A stretch of DNA of 18,053 nucleotides from Senegalimassilia sp003474385. Its GTDB lineage: Bacteria; Actinomycetota; Coriobacteriia; Coriobacteriales; Eggerthellaceae. The notes below the pieces were generated by a model, which was given only the letters and a program-made list of their open reading frames with translations, had not been told where the DNA came from and ran no database searches. The DNA is taken from the NCBI RefSeq assembly GCF_003474385.1, contig NZ_QUCY01000036.1, forward strand, positions 1 to 18,053, given 5' to 3'. This document shows positions 1-6,144 of this stretch, piece by piece. Position 1 is the first letter of the stretch; every line of letters starts with the position of its first letter. The translations under genes and the position numbers were made by a program.

Positions 1-268
1 GAGCCCACGCCGAACGATCCCGAGTTCGACCCCTACGAGTGCGAGAGCACCTATGCCCTCTGGGCCTTCAAGGAGGAGGGCGAGCCCGTCAAGTTCCTCG
101 AGACCTCCCTTGTCGAGAACCCGGACTGCCCTTCCGGCTATTCCTTCTGCTGGCGCACCCTGTCGCTGTGCGATAGGACCGGAAAGCTCGTCGACCGCTT
201 CGGGGGCGATATCGGGGACGTCTCGCGCGCCGACTATATCGCGGACACGGTGCTCCCCGGCGGGGCCG
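1..268 (+). CDS. Partial orphan protein, truncated at both ends
   Basis: Frame 1 is open from the window edge to the N run, giving 89 residues with neither start nor stop visible. The peptide begins EPTPNDPEFDPYECESTYAL and is acidic and rich in Cys and aromatic residues. It recalls the other orphan proteins of this region rather than any family I know. The stretch uses the same GC-rich third positions as its neighbours, which supports a real coding frame. It may be the N-terminal part of the gene that resumes after the N run at 279, or a separate gene; the gap length is unknown so the two frames cannot be related. I cannot assign a function. Confidence 0.55.
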
Positions 269-278
269 NNNNNNNNNN
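269..278. other. Assembly gap (10 N)
   Basis: Exactly ten undetermined bases interrupt an otherwise coding stretch. A run of ten is usually a scaffolding placeholder, so the true length may differ. The genes on both sides are therefore incomplete at the gap. Confidence 0.98.
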
Positions 279-1133
279 CAGGTCGAGGATGACAGCCTTC
301 CAAACCTACCGTATTCCTTCGAGGAGGGCGATCTGGACGACACCGCGAGGAAGTCGGCGGCAGAAGCGATCCGCGGGGCGATCCTGTCGCTGCCGCTTTC
401 CATCGCGGAGTCGACGGAGGCGGTCCCGGCCTTCTACAGGATTGACAACCCCGCCATGCCCGACGACCCCCTCACCCGCGACATGCTCGCCGACGCGCTC
501 CAATCCGTGGAGAACTCCCATCGCAGCGCCGCGATGGACGCCCTGCTGTGCAACAGGCACGGAATGGATGTCGCGAAGCAGGCCCTCATCGCCTCCGCGG
601 CGAGGGGGATGCAGTCCAGCGGCGAGCTGTTCGATATGATGTCCCGCGCCGTCGGCCTGATCCGCGCGACCGAGGGCTCCGCCGCGAGCGTCGGCGACTA
701 CGCGCTCGCGCAGAGCCTCCTTTCCACCGGACTCCACCATATGCAGAACCGGTGTTTCGATACCGTCACGCGCGACCCGGCAGACACCCGCTTCATGGAC
801 ACCTCCAAAGTCACCAAGCTCTTCGCCGAGGAGCTGGAACGAGACACCGGCCTCGCGCTCGATGCCGCGCTCAAGGGGAAACATGCCCGGCACTACAGCC
901 GCGACGCCTACGCGCTCATATTCACCGAGGCCGACTTGGACGAATATGCCGAGCTGATCGACCTCGACTGCCCGGACCTCGATGCGAAACAGCGTCGCGA
1001 GGTTGCGGCCACAGCGGTGCGCGAGTGGTGCCGCGACCACGCCATGGACGGCTTCAGCGTCTTCTTCCACGATTACGCGAAGGAGTATGCGCGCAGCGCG
1101 GCCGAAAAGCAGGTCGGCGGCATCAGGCATTGA
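279..1133 (+). CDS. Orphan protein, 5' end lost in the assembly gap
   Basis: The frame that ends with TGA at 1131-1133 stays open back to the first base after the N run, giving at least 284 residues. An internal ATG at 456 exists, but no good ribosome binding site precedes it, and the residues encoded upstream (QVEDDSLPNLPYSFEEGDLD and on) look like real protein, so I extend the gene to the gap. The predicted protein is mostly helical, acidic at its start, and ends in a basic tail (AAEKQVGGIRH). I see no membrane segment, signal peptide or catalytic motif. It faces the minus-strand HTH gene tail to tail with an 18-bp gap. It belongs with the orphan proteins around ardA and may be an accessory gene of a mobile element; the function is unknown. 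Confidence 0.7.
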   Translation, partial: QVEDDSLPNLPYSFEEGDLDDTARKSAAEAIRGAILSLPLSIAESTEAVPAFYRIDNPAMPDDPLTRDMLADALQSVENSHRSAAMDALLCNRHGMDVAKQALIASAARGMQSSGELFDMMSRAVGLIRATEGSAASVGDYALAQSLLSTGLHHMQNRCFDTVTRDPADTRFMDTSKVTKLFAEELERDTGLALDAALKGKHARHYSRDAYALIFTEADLDEYAELIDLDCPDLDAKQRREVAATAVREWCRDHAMDGFSVFFHDYAKEYARSAAEKQVGGIRH

Positions 1134-1151
1134 CCGATCTTCGGGGCGGTA

Positions 1152-1517
1152 TCAGGGGCGCAGGCTGATTTTCCCCGACGTTGCCCGCCCCGCCGTCGCG
1201 GCGGCCGCCTCGCGGGCGGCCATGCGCATCGCCGCCGGGGACGGCAGGCCCATCTCGGAGCGCTTCGCGTACACGGCGGAAAGCGAGTGCCCCGTCTCGG
1301 CCGCGATCTGCTTAGGCGATGCGGCGTAGTCCCGCAACCGGCCGATCTCGTCCGCCGTCCACCTGGCCCGGCAGATGCCGCGGCGCGAGCGCGCCGCCCT
1401 CACGGCCATCTCGGTCCGCCCCGTCGCGGCGGCCACCTCCGCGGCGGCAAGCGACCTGTCGGCGAGCAATTCGAGCTCGGCGTCCGTCCAATGGCGATAT
1501 GCCGCGGCGTCTCCCAT
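1152..1517 (-). CDS. Tandem helix-turn-helix (SANT/Myb-like) DNA-binding protein
   Basis: The 121-residue minus-strand product contains two similar HTH units. The first starts at WTDAELELLADRSL near residue 10 and includes EVAAATGRTEMAVRAARSRRG. The second starts at RWTADEIGRLRDYA and includes KQIAAETGHSLSAVYAKRSEMGL. Each has the pattern W-T-x-x-E-x-x-x-L, then an I/V-A-x-x-x-G recognition turn, which is common in phage and mobile-element HTH proteins. I chose the ATG at 1517 because AGGGGG (complement of 1523-1528) lies 5 bases upstream; a GTG at 1520 is too close. The gene is divergent from the 1681 gene, and a 24-bp perfect palindrome sits between them. It could regulate that region and itself; this is inference. 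The frame is on the opposite strand to all its neighbours. Confidence 0.75.
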   Translation of the reverse strand: MGDAAAYRHWTDAELELLADRSLAAAEVAAATGRTEMAVRAARSRRGICRARWTADEIGRLRDYAASPKQIAAETGHSLSAVYAKRSEMGLPSPAAMRMAAREAAAATAGRATSGKISLRP

Positions 1518-1553
1518 CACAGCCCCCTCATCGTGTGCAGCAGAATCTCGGGA

Positions 1554-1584
1554 GTCATACCCATCGAGAGCCCGAAGATTTCAG
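1554..1584 (-). promoter_or_regulatory. Weak candidate promoter for the HTH gene
   Basis: On the minus strand CTGAAA (1584-1579) and TATGAC (1559-1554) are separated by 19 bases, and the -10-like hexamer starts 42 bases after the TTCCC of palindrome copy 1. The spacer is longer than ideal and both hexamers are imperfect, so this rests mainly on the agreement in spacing with the other palindrome promoters of the window. Confidence 0.3.
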
Positions 1585-1606
1585 CGCTTCCCGTTCGGGA
1601 AGCGCT
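1583..1606. promoter_or_regulatory. 24-bp perfect palindrome, copy 1 of TTCCCGTTCGGGAA
   Basis: Arms of 11 bases (1583-1593 and 1596-1606) are perfectly complementary around a TT centre, and the inner 14 bases are TTCCCGTTCGGGAA. It lies in the 163-bp divergent region, 66 bp from the HTH start and 75 bp from the start at 1681. The core recurs at 2204 and 3556, each time upstream of a gene. The symmetry and placement suggest an operator or activator site. A terminator reading is possible because TTTTC follows the stem on the plus strand, but no plus-strand gene ends just upstream. Confidence 0.6.
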
Positions 1607-1680
1607 TTTCTTCACGGGATCGCGGTTCGAGCGAGGACGGACAATCTCCTAAACGAGAAGCCCGACTATCGGAGGTCCCA

Positions 1681-2172
1681 ATGAGCGATTACGTCACCGG
1701 CCTCTTCCGCGAAGCACTCGGAAGGCTCGAGGGGGAATACCGCGGCGAAGGGCTGGACGCCATGGCCCTCGCCGCGCGGAGCCTGGCCGCGGACGGGTCC
1801 AGGTCATATGCAGCGGCACACTCGGTGCTCGACGAGTCCGCCCGGCTCGGCGAGATGTTCGACCCCTTCACCTACCCGGCCCTCGCCATGTCCGCGACCG
1901 ATGACGCGATCCGCCGCAGCGTCGCCGTCGGCGGCACCGATGCGGCCGATATCGAACGACAGCTCGTCAAGGGAGGGTCAGCGGAGCGCGGAGTCAAGAG
2001 GGCCCTCGGCGACCCGCACGCCCTCGAGCGCCATCCCGGCACCGCGCCCGCCGACCACCGGCCCAGGAAGATGTCGCCGGCGGGCCTGGCGAAACTGGCC
2101 CGCAAATCGGCCGCGAGGAACGCCCCCGAACCCGACATGGGCACGGTCACCGTCGCCGACAGACACCGCTGA
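1681..2172 (+). CDS. Orphan 163-aa protein of the mobile-element region
   Basis: The ATG at 1681 has GGAGG at 1671-1675 with a 5-base spacer, which decides the start. The N-terminal half (MSDYVTGLFREALGRLEGEY and on to about residue 95) is predicted helical and Ala-rich. The C-terminal part from about residue 100 is basic and Pro/Arg-rich (HPGTAPADHRPRKMSPAGLA, then LARKSAARNAPEP), probably flexible and possibly nucleic-acid binding. No signal peptide or membrane segment is visible. The gene lies downstream of palindrome copy 1 and upstream of ardA, separated from ardA by a 126-bp promoter region, so it is probably its own transcription unit. I do not recognise the family. Confidence 0.7.
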   Translation: MSDYVTGLFREALGRLEGEYRGEGLDAMALAARSLAADGSRSYAAAHSVLDESARLGEMFDPFTYPALAMSATDDAIRRSVAVGGTDAADIERQLVKGGSAERGVKRALGDPHALERHPGTAPADHRPRKMSPAGLAKLARKSAARNAPEPDMGTVTVADRHR

Positions 2173-2203
2173 CCCGCATCGATGCGCCCGCGGCTGGACT
2201 GGC

Positions 2204-2252
2204 TTCCCGTTCGGGAAACACCGTGATGCCGCCCAGGCGGCGCGGGTAACAT
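2204..2252 (+). promoter_or_regulatory. ardA promoter region: palindrome copy 2, inner dyad and -10-like TAACAT
   Basis: TTCCCGTTCGGGAA spans 2204-2217. A second perfect dyad, GCCGCC-CA-GGCGGC, spans 2228-2241, and GGGTAACATCG carries a -10-like hexamer at 2247-2252. The -10 begins 43 bases after the palindrome start, exactly as in copy 3 at 3556. No good -35 is present at the expected place (TGATGC), which would suit an activator-dependent promoter. The region is the 126-bp gap before ardA. Confidence 0.5.
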
Positions 2253-2298
2253 CGTCGGCAAGCATCTATCCGCCTTCTGTTCGCTGGAGCTGATCAGT

Positions 2299-3117
2299 AT
2301 GGCAAATAACGATTTCCATGACGGCATCGACGTATGCGTGGGCAACTGGGGCTACTACAGCGAGGGCGAGCTTCGCGATACGTGGATGCACCTGCCGATG
2401 GACCCCGACGAGATCGAGCCCTGGCTGCGCGGCCACGGGCTCGTCGACGAGGAGCACGAGGAGACCTACATCTCCGACTACGACGGGCTGCCGTTCCGCT
2501 GCCCCCAGGTGTTCAACGAGTACGCCCGGCTCGATAAGCTGAACGTCCTCGCGATGCAGCTAACGCTTCTCCCCGAAGGGGACTTGGCGCATATCCAGGC
2601 CGCCATCGATTACGGCGAGCCGCTGAGCCGCCTCGACGAGCTCATGAACCTCGTGGCGCAGGCGGACGAGCTGCCCGTATACGACTACGTCTACGACGAC
2701 ATGTATGTCGAGGACCAATGGCACAAGACCTGCCTCGAGCGCTCGACGCCGCAGGAGAACTACGCATACACGGCCCTCGACGGCGATTCCGAGTTCTGGG
2801 CCCTGATGAACCGGGGGGACGGCGAACTCCTCTCCTGCTTCGACTTCAACAGCTACGGCGACATCGCCGTGCGAAACGGCTACGTCGAACTGTGCGAGAC
2901 CTGCTATGTCAACAAACGCGGCGACTGGCCGCTGCTCGACGAGTACCCGTTCGAGGAGATCGCGGACGAGACCTTGGCCGAGTGGCGCGGGGCCCGCGGC
3001 AAGGATGCCGCGGAGAAGCCCGCGGCGCCGTCCGAGATCGCCTATGCCGCCAGCGCCATCGCGGCGCTCAGCGCCGACGACGGGGCGGGCGGCACCCAGC
3101 GCGCCGCGAAGCTGTAG
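2299..3117 (+). CDS. ardA: Antirestriction protein ArdA
   Basis: The 272-residue product matches the ArdA pattern. The N-terminal domain opens with IDVCVGNWGYYSEGELRDTW and LPMDPDEIEPWL. The middle domain has PFRCPQVFNEYARLDKLNVL and the ...AIDYGEP segment, followed by LDELMNLVAQADELPVYDY. The C-terminal domain has FDFNSYGDIAVRNGYVEL. ArdA proteins are highly acidic dimers that mimic B-form DNA and inhibit type I restriction and modification enzymes, protecting conjugative elements on entry into a new host. By hand count there are roughly 56 D/E against 18 K/R, as expected for a mimic. The protein is longer than typical ArdA (about 165-185 aa); the extra length includes an Ala-rich tail ending GTQRAAKL. 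The ATG at 2299 fits the conserved start, although its Shine-Dalgarno (GGAG near 2286) is modest. It is 14 bp upstream of the 3132 start and may be co-transcribed with it. Confidence 0.85.
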   Translation: MANNDFHDGIDVCVGNWGYYSEGELRDTWMHLPMDPDEIEPWLRGHGLVDEEHEETYISDYDGLPFRCPQVFNEYARLDKLNVLAMQLTLLPEGDLAHIQAAIDYGEPLSRLDELMNLVAQADELPVYDYVYDDMYVEDQWHKTCLERSTPQENYAYTALDGDSEFWALMNRGDGELLSCFDFNSYGDIAVRNGYVELCETCYVNKRGDWPLLDEYPFEEIADETLAEWRGARGKDAAEKPAAPSEIAYAASAIAALSADDGAGGTQRAAKL

Positions 3118-3131
3118 GGAGGGCCGCGGCC

Positions 3132-4148
3132 ATGATGTTCAGGGATATCAACCAGTCCTCCACGATGGCGCGCTCGGCCTACCCCGACGGCAACGGCGAG
3201 CTCGCCGACTTCAACCTTTTCGCGACCAAGTACGACGCCGGGAAGCCCTCCATCGCCACCGACGGCCTGCCCTCCGAGCTCTCCTACCGGGTCAGGACCG
3301 CCATCCGCCGCGCGGTGGACGAGCTCGGCATCGACGTGCCGGAGGCCGCCGTCGTGCTGAAGTACCCGATCCACTTCTACTACTCGGACGCGAGCGCGGA
3401 GCTCACCGGCGTCCTGGCCCTGCCCGGCGCCGTGGCGATCCTCGCGCTCGACGGGTTCATCCCCAAAGAACAGCTCGCCGCCCCTGTCGTCGGCGACATT
3501 TCCAGGCTGCGCGAGGTGGCCGACGAGCTGCGCCGCCGCGGCGGGCTCGAGCCGCTTCCCGTTCGGGAAACCATCTATACGCACACCGTGCCCGAGGGTA
3601 CATTCGTAGCAAATCAACGCCCCGCCGCCCACCGTGCGACGGGCAGGAAGAAAGGTACCGCCATGGACCAGGAAAAGTACGACAACGAGGTCAGCATCAA
3701 GTTCCCCGCGAAGTGGTGCCATGTCACCGACGCGCAGGGCGAGGACATCGTGATCACGAACAGCACGAAGACCGAGACCTGGCCTGCCGTCCTCTGCACC
3801 ATCCCGACGGGTACGGACATGAACGGCATCGACATCTCCGGCTACAAGTTCAAGACCTTCCGCAAACCCTGGACCGAGTCCGATATCGCCAACGGCAAGG
3901 GCACCACCGTCACCGTCAAGAAGGACATGCCCGTCCATCTGTTCAAGTATGACGAGAACGACCAGCTCAAGACCCTCGATGCCGACCCGTTCGAGCTCTC
4001 CAAGGCCGTCAAGGCCGCACGCGAGGCCTACAAGGCCAAGATGAACGCCGAGGCGCCCAACCCGCAGTCCCAGGCCGCCGCGGCCGTCGCCGCGGCCCAC
4101 GGTACCGCCGAGCAGGGCACCGAGGCCACGCAGGCCGCCAAGCTCTAG
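3132..4148 (+). CDS. Orphan protein, possibly a fusion of two reading frames
   Basis: ATG 3132 is preceded by GGGAGGG (3117-3123) at 8 bases, directly after the ardA stop, and the frame stays open to TAG at 4146-4148 (338 aa). Residues 1 to about 145 (MMFRDINQSSTMARSAYPDG onward) form one domain with a KYPIHFYYSDASAELTGVLA stretch. Residues 145-177 (PVRETIYTHTVPEGTFVANQ and following) are low in structure and encoded over palindrome copy 3 and a -10-like site. Residue 178 is the Met of a second plausible gene (3663). So this may be one long protein, or a first gene whose own stop was lost and which now reads through into the second. A one-base frameshift in the linker would bring TAG at 3607-3609 into frame, so an assembly error is also possible. 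I do not recognise either part. Confidence 0.6.
   Translation: MMFRDINQSSTMARSAYPDGNGELADFNLFATKYDAGKPSIATDGLPSELSYRVRTAIRRAVDELGIDVPEAAVVLKYPIHFYYSDASAELTGVLALPGAVAILALDGFIPKEQLAAPVVGDISRLREVADELRRRGGLEPLPVRETIYTHTVPEGTFVANQRPAAHRATGRKKGTAMDQEKYDNEVSIKFPAKWCHVTDAQGEDIVITNSTKTETWPAVLCTIPTGTDMNGIDISGYKFKTFRKPWTESDIANGKGTTVTVKKDMPVHLFKYDENDQLKTLDADPFELSKAVKAAREAYKAKMNAEAPNPQSQAAAAVAAAHGTAEQGTEATQAAKL
3556..3604 (+). promoter_or_regulatory. Palindrome copy 3, inner dyad and -10-like TACATT inside coding sequence
   Basis: TTCCCGTTCGGGAA lies at 3556-3569, a small dyad GCAC-ACC-GTGC at 3581-3591, and GGGTACATTCG gives a -10-like hexamer at 3599-3604. The distance from palindrome start to -10 is 43, as in copy 2, and the bases around the -10 also resemble copy 2 (GGGTA, CGT and GCAA in the same order). 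The site falls within the open frame from 3132 and 94 bp before ATG 3663, which supports an internal transcription start for that gene. Confidence 0.5.
3663..4148 (+). CDS. Orphan 161-aa protein starting inside the 3132 frame
   Basis: ATG 3663 follows AGGAAGAAAGG with suitable spacing and lies downstream of the palindrome-type promoter at 3556-3604, so an independent gene is likely even though the frame upstream is open. The product starts MDQEKYDNEVSIKFPAKWCH. It has a beta-rich core to about residue 100 (including DIVITNSTKTETWPAVLC and ISGYKFKTFRKPW) and ends in a charged helix and an Ala-rich tail closing EATQAAKL. That ending is nearly the same as the end of ArdA (GTQRAAKL). No membrane or catalytic signature is visible. 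The compact beta core with exposed charges would fit a small nucleic-acid or protein-binding domain, but this is a guess. Confidence 0.5.
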   Translation: MDQEKYDNEVSIKFPAKWCHVTDAQGEDIVITNSTKTETWPAVLCTIPTGTDMNGIDISGYKFKTFRKPWTESDIANGKGTTVTVKKDMPVHLFKYDENDQLKTLDADPFELSKAVKAAREAYKAKMNAEAPNPQSQAAAAVAAAHGTAEQGTEATQAAKL

Positions 4149-4180
4149 CGCGCGCCCGCAACCTCCGCGACCCGCACCCG

Positions 4181-4214
4181 AAGGGCGCCCGCGCACTGTC
4201 CCGCGGGCGCCCTT
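4181..4214 (+). terminator. Terminator-like hairpin after the 3663/3132 gene
   Basis: A perfect 13-bp stem (4181-4193 with 4202-4214, starting AAGGGCGCCCGCG) encloses an 8-base loop. The tail TCCATGTTTTC is only partly T-rich. It lies between the stop at 4148 and the start at 4240, leaving only 25 bases before the next gene. It may be a terminator, or a processing or attenuation stem if 4240 is co-transcribed. Confidence 0.65.
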
Positions 4215-4239
4215 TCCATGTTTTCGGATGTGATGACAC

Positions 4240-4989
4240 ATGAAAAGCTATATCGAACCGCTGAGCGCCGCGGAGGCGCTGGACGTGCTCGACCTCTACG
4301 GGGTCGATACGCCCGGGGCATTCCCGTCGACCGAGCATGAGGGCTGCGTCGAGGTCGAGCTAGGCGACCACACGGTCCTCCTCGAGACGCCGGACAGCGT
4401 CAAGATGCTGTTCGGAGACGACGCCGCCGCGGCGCTCCGCCATCATGCGAATTTCCGCAAGGACGCGGTCGAGATCACGAGGCAGGCACTCGACCTCGAC
4501 GAATTCCTCTACAACGTATACAGCGGCGAAGCTTTCATCCCGGACACGGCACCGGACGGCGAGTTCTTCGGGTTCCATGTCGCCCATATCCCCCTGACGG
4601 CCATCGTCGAGGAGGACGTCGACCCGCTCTCACCGGACATCTGCGACTACGGCCTGGATTTCATCAACGAGACCAACGAGGGCGCCGCGGGCGAGCCCAT
4701 CGACCTTTCGGGCGAGTGCGCCGAGGATAAGTTCCTCACTTCGATCGATTGGGCGCTGTGCGATATCGAGTGCAGCGTCCTCGCGACGTTCGGTGCCGGA
4801 TGCAGCCCGGAACTCGCGGGATGGACGCTCGGCGACCCCGAGAGCATCGCCGAGACGTGCGCCATGCTCGGGGTCGACATGGCCACGCCCCAGGCGCCCG
4901 ACGATCCCGCGAGCGCCGCCGCGGCGGCCAAGGCTGCCGCGAAGGCCATCGGCACGGCCGACGAGGCCCACACGGCCGTCAAGCACTGA
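4240..4989 (+). CDS. Extremely acidic orphan protein, DNA-mimic candidate
   Basis: The 249-aa product starts MKSYIEPLSAAEALDVLDLY. By hand count it carries about 49 D/E against 10 K/R, a net charge near -39, spread over the whole length. It also has several Cys residues, many of them in the second half (ICDYG, SGECAED, LCDIECS, AGCSPE, ETCAM). There is no signal peptide and no transmembrane segment. The tail is Ala-rich (SAAAAAKAAAKAIGTADEAH) and ends TAVKH, similar to the tails of the neighbouring proteins. The acidity and the place three frames downstream of ardA suggest a DNA-mimic or other anti-defence protein, but nothing in the sequence names a target. The ribosome binding site is poor, so translation may depend on the upstream hairpin region or on coupling. 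Confidence 0.7.
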   Translation: MKSYIEPLSAAEALDVLDLYGVDTPGAFPSTEHEGCVEVELGDHTVLLETPDSVKMLFGDDAAAALRHHANFRKDAVEITRQALDLDEFLYNVYSGEAFIPDTAPDGEFFGFHVAHIPLTAIVEEDVDPLSPDICDYGLDFINETNEGAAGEPIDLSGECAEDKFLTSIDWALCDIECSVLATFGAGCSPELAGWTLGDPESIAETCAMLGVDMATPQAPDDPASAAAAAKAAAKAIGTADEAHTAVKH

Positions 4990-5020
4990 CCCTACTGACC
5001 CGCCGACGGAGGCGAAACCG

Positions 5021-6079
5021 ATGAATTTCCCGAACGAGGTATCCTGTTCCATCCTCATCGACCCGCGCGACCTGGGCAACGTGATCGGCGGCAAGAACTC
5101 CATCGACCCCAGGGACCTCACCGTCCTGCCGGACGGGTTCCATCCCCTCGGCCACGGATTCGTCGCAGACGTCATGATGGAGTTCGCATCGGCCAGGCGC
5201 ACGGCGCGCGAGGACGGCATCGACGGGTCCGGCTGGGCCGAGCGCCTGGACGACAGGCTCTCGGGACTCGTCAAGGCCCTGAGGGACCGCAGCGGGTGGA
5301 GTCCCGGGCACCCCCTCGACGCGAACGCCTTCCATGCCGGTGAGGGACCCCGCGACGAAAGGCTCGTCTGCCGCGACCTCGACGGGTTCGCGGACGCAGG
5401 CGAGCTCGCCGAGGAGAACGCCAGGCTCTACGGCGCGCCGTCGGTAGCCGACCTCGCCGAGACCGTATGGGGCTGCACCAGCCTGGAGCCCGTGAAGGTC
5501 AGGCACTTCGGCGTAAACGGCTTCCGAGGGCTCGAGTTCTCGTTCAGGGACGGTGCCGAGACGCGCATGCGCGCCTGGCAGTTCGACGCCTGCCCGAAGG
5601 TCGCCGCGGCGCTGGCCGCCGCGCTCACCTATCGGTGCGAGAAGGGCTTCTACATGGAGGCCGGGTGCGCCGGCGAGAACGGCGGCGTCTGGGGCCTGAG
5701 CTTCGACAGGAAGGAGCGCGGGGCGTATGCGGTCGCCAGGTTCCACCCGGAACGCGCGGCCTACGACCCGCGCCGCCGGGAATACGTATCCAGATGCCCG
5801 ATCCTGCTCGAACAGGACGGGAGCGGGAACATCGCCTTCAGACACCCCGGCACGGTACCGGACAGGCTGATCGACAACTTCATCCCGGCGATGAAGCGCT
5901 GCGACGTCTCCGGCGGCGGCCAGACCCCCGGGACCGAAGACGCCCCGGAAGGCGCCACGGTGCGCGCGACCAGGCCCGGGGACATCAACATCAGCTTCCC
6001 GGCGCTCGCCGAGCGTGCCCAGGCCGCGGCGCTGGCCACGGCCCGCGGGGCGACCACCGCGGCCGGTAACCGGCTGTGA
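5021..6079 (+). CDS. Orphan 352-aa protein of the mobile-element region
   Basis: ATG 5021 has GGAGG (5008-5012) 8 bases upstream and follows the previous stop by 31 bp, so the two genes are probably co-transcribed. The N-terminus contains a short internal repeat, IDPRDL at residues 13-18 and 28-33. A central part near residues 150-200 (VKVRHFGVNGFRGLEFSFRD, then ETRMRAWQFDACPKVAAALA) and a later part (GVWGLSFDRKERGAYAVARF) look like one mixed alpha/beta fold. The last 50 residues are low complexity and end ATARGATTAAGNRL, again an Ala-rich tail closing on a basic residue plus Leu. No catalytic motif, signal peptide or membrane helix is visible, and I cannot assign a function. Confidence 0.7.
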   Translation: MNFPNEVSCSILIDPRDLGNVIGGKNSIDPRDLTVLPDGFHPLGHGFVADVMMEFASARRTAREDGIDGSGWAERLDDRLSGLVKALRDRSGWSPGHPLDANAFHAGEGPRDERLVCRDLDGFADAGELAEENARLYGAPSVADLAETVWGCTSLEPVKVRHFGVNGFRGLEFSFRDGAETRMRAWQFDACPKVAAALAAALTYRCEKGFYMEAGCAGENGGVWGLSFDRKERGAYAVARFHPERAAYDPRRREYVSRCPILLEQDGSGNIAFRHPGTVPDRLIDNFIPAMKRCDVSGGGQTPGTEDAPEGATVRATRPGDINISFPALAERAQAAALATARGATTAAGNRL

Positions 6080-6109
6080 CCGGCCGCCTTCCAGGCCCGC
6101 CAGCGGGCC
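6062..6109. repeat. Two small inverted repeats around the 6079 stop
   Basis: GCCGGTAACCGGC near 6062-6074 overlaps the end of the upstream gene, and GGCCCGC-CA-GCGGGCC spans 6094-6109 in the 65-bp gap. Neither is followed by a T run, so they may be mRNA processing stems or protein sites rather than terminators. Confidence 0.35.
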
Positions 6110-6144
6110 AACACGACTACCGACCACGATCCATTGGAGCAACC

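Noticed and set aside
306..1130. Long minus-strand open frame of 274 codons
   Set aside because: It mirrors the plus-strand gene, has a composition typical of an antisense shadow in GC-rich DNA (Gly, Val, Arg and Ala rich), and lacks a ribosome binding site or recognisable motif.
1594..1616. Palindrome copy 1 as an intrinsic terminator
   Set aside because: No plus-strand gene ends near it, the T tract is broken, and its core recurs upstream of other genes, which fits a regulatory site better.
2568..2580. TCCCCGAAGGGGA inverted repeat, similar to the region's palindrome
   Set aside because: It lies inside the ardA coding sequence without a -10-like site at the expected distance and differs in the core, so I do not count it as a fourth copy.
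5021..6079. Relaxase or replication protein reading for the 352-aa protein
   Set aside because: No HUH, Tyr-rich or helicase motif is visible, so the function is left open.
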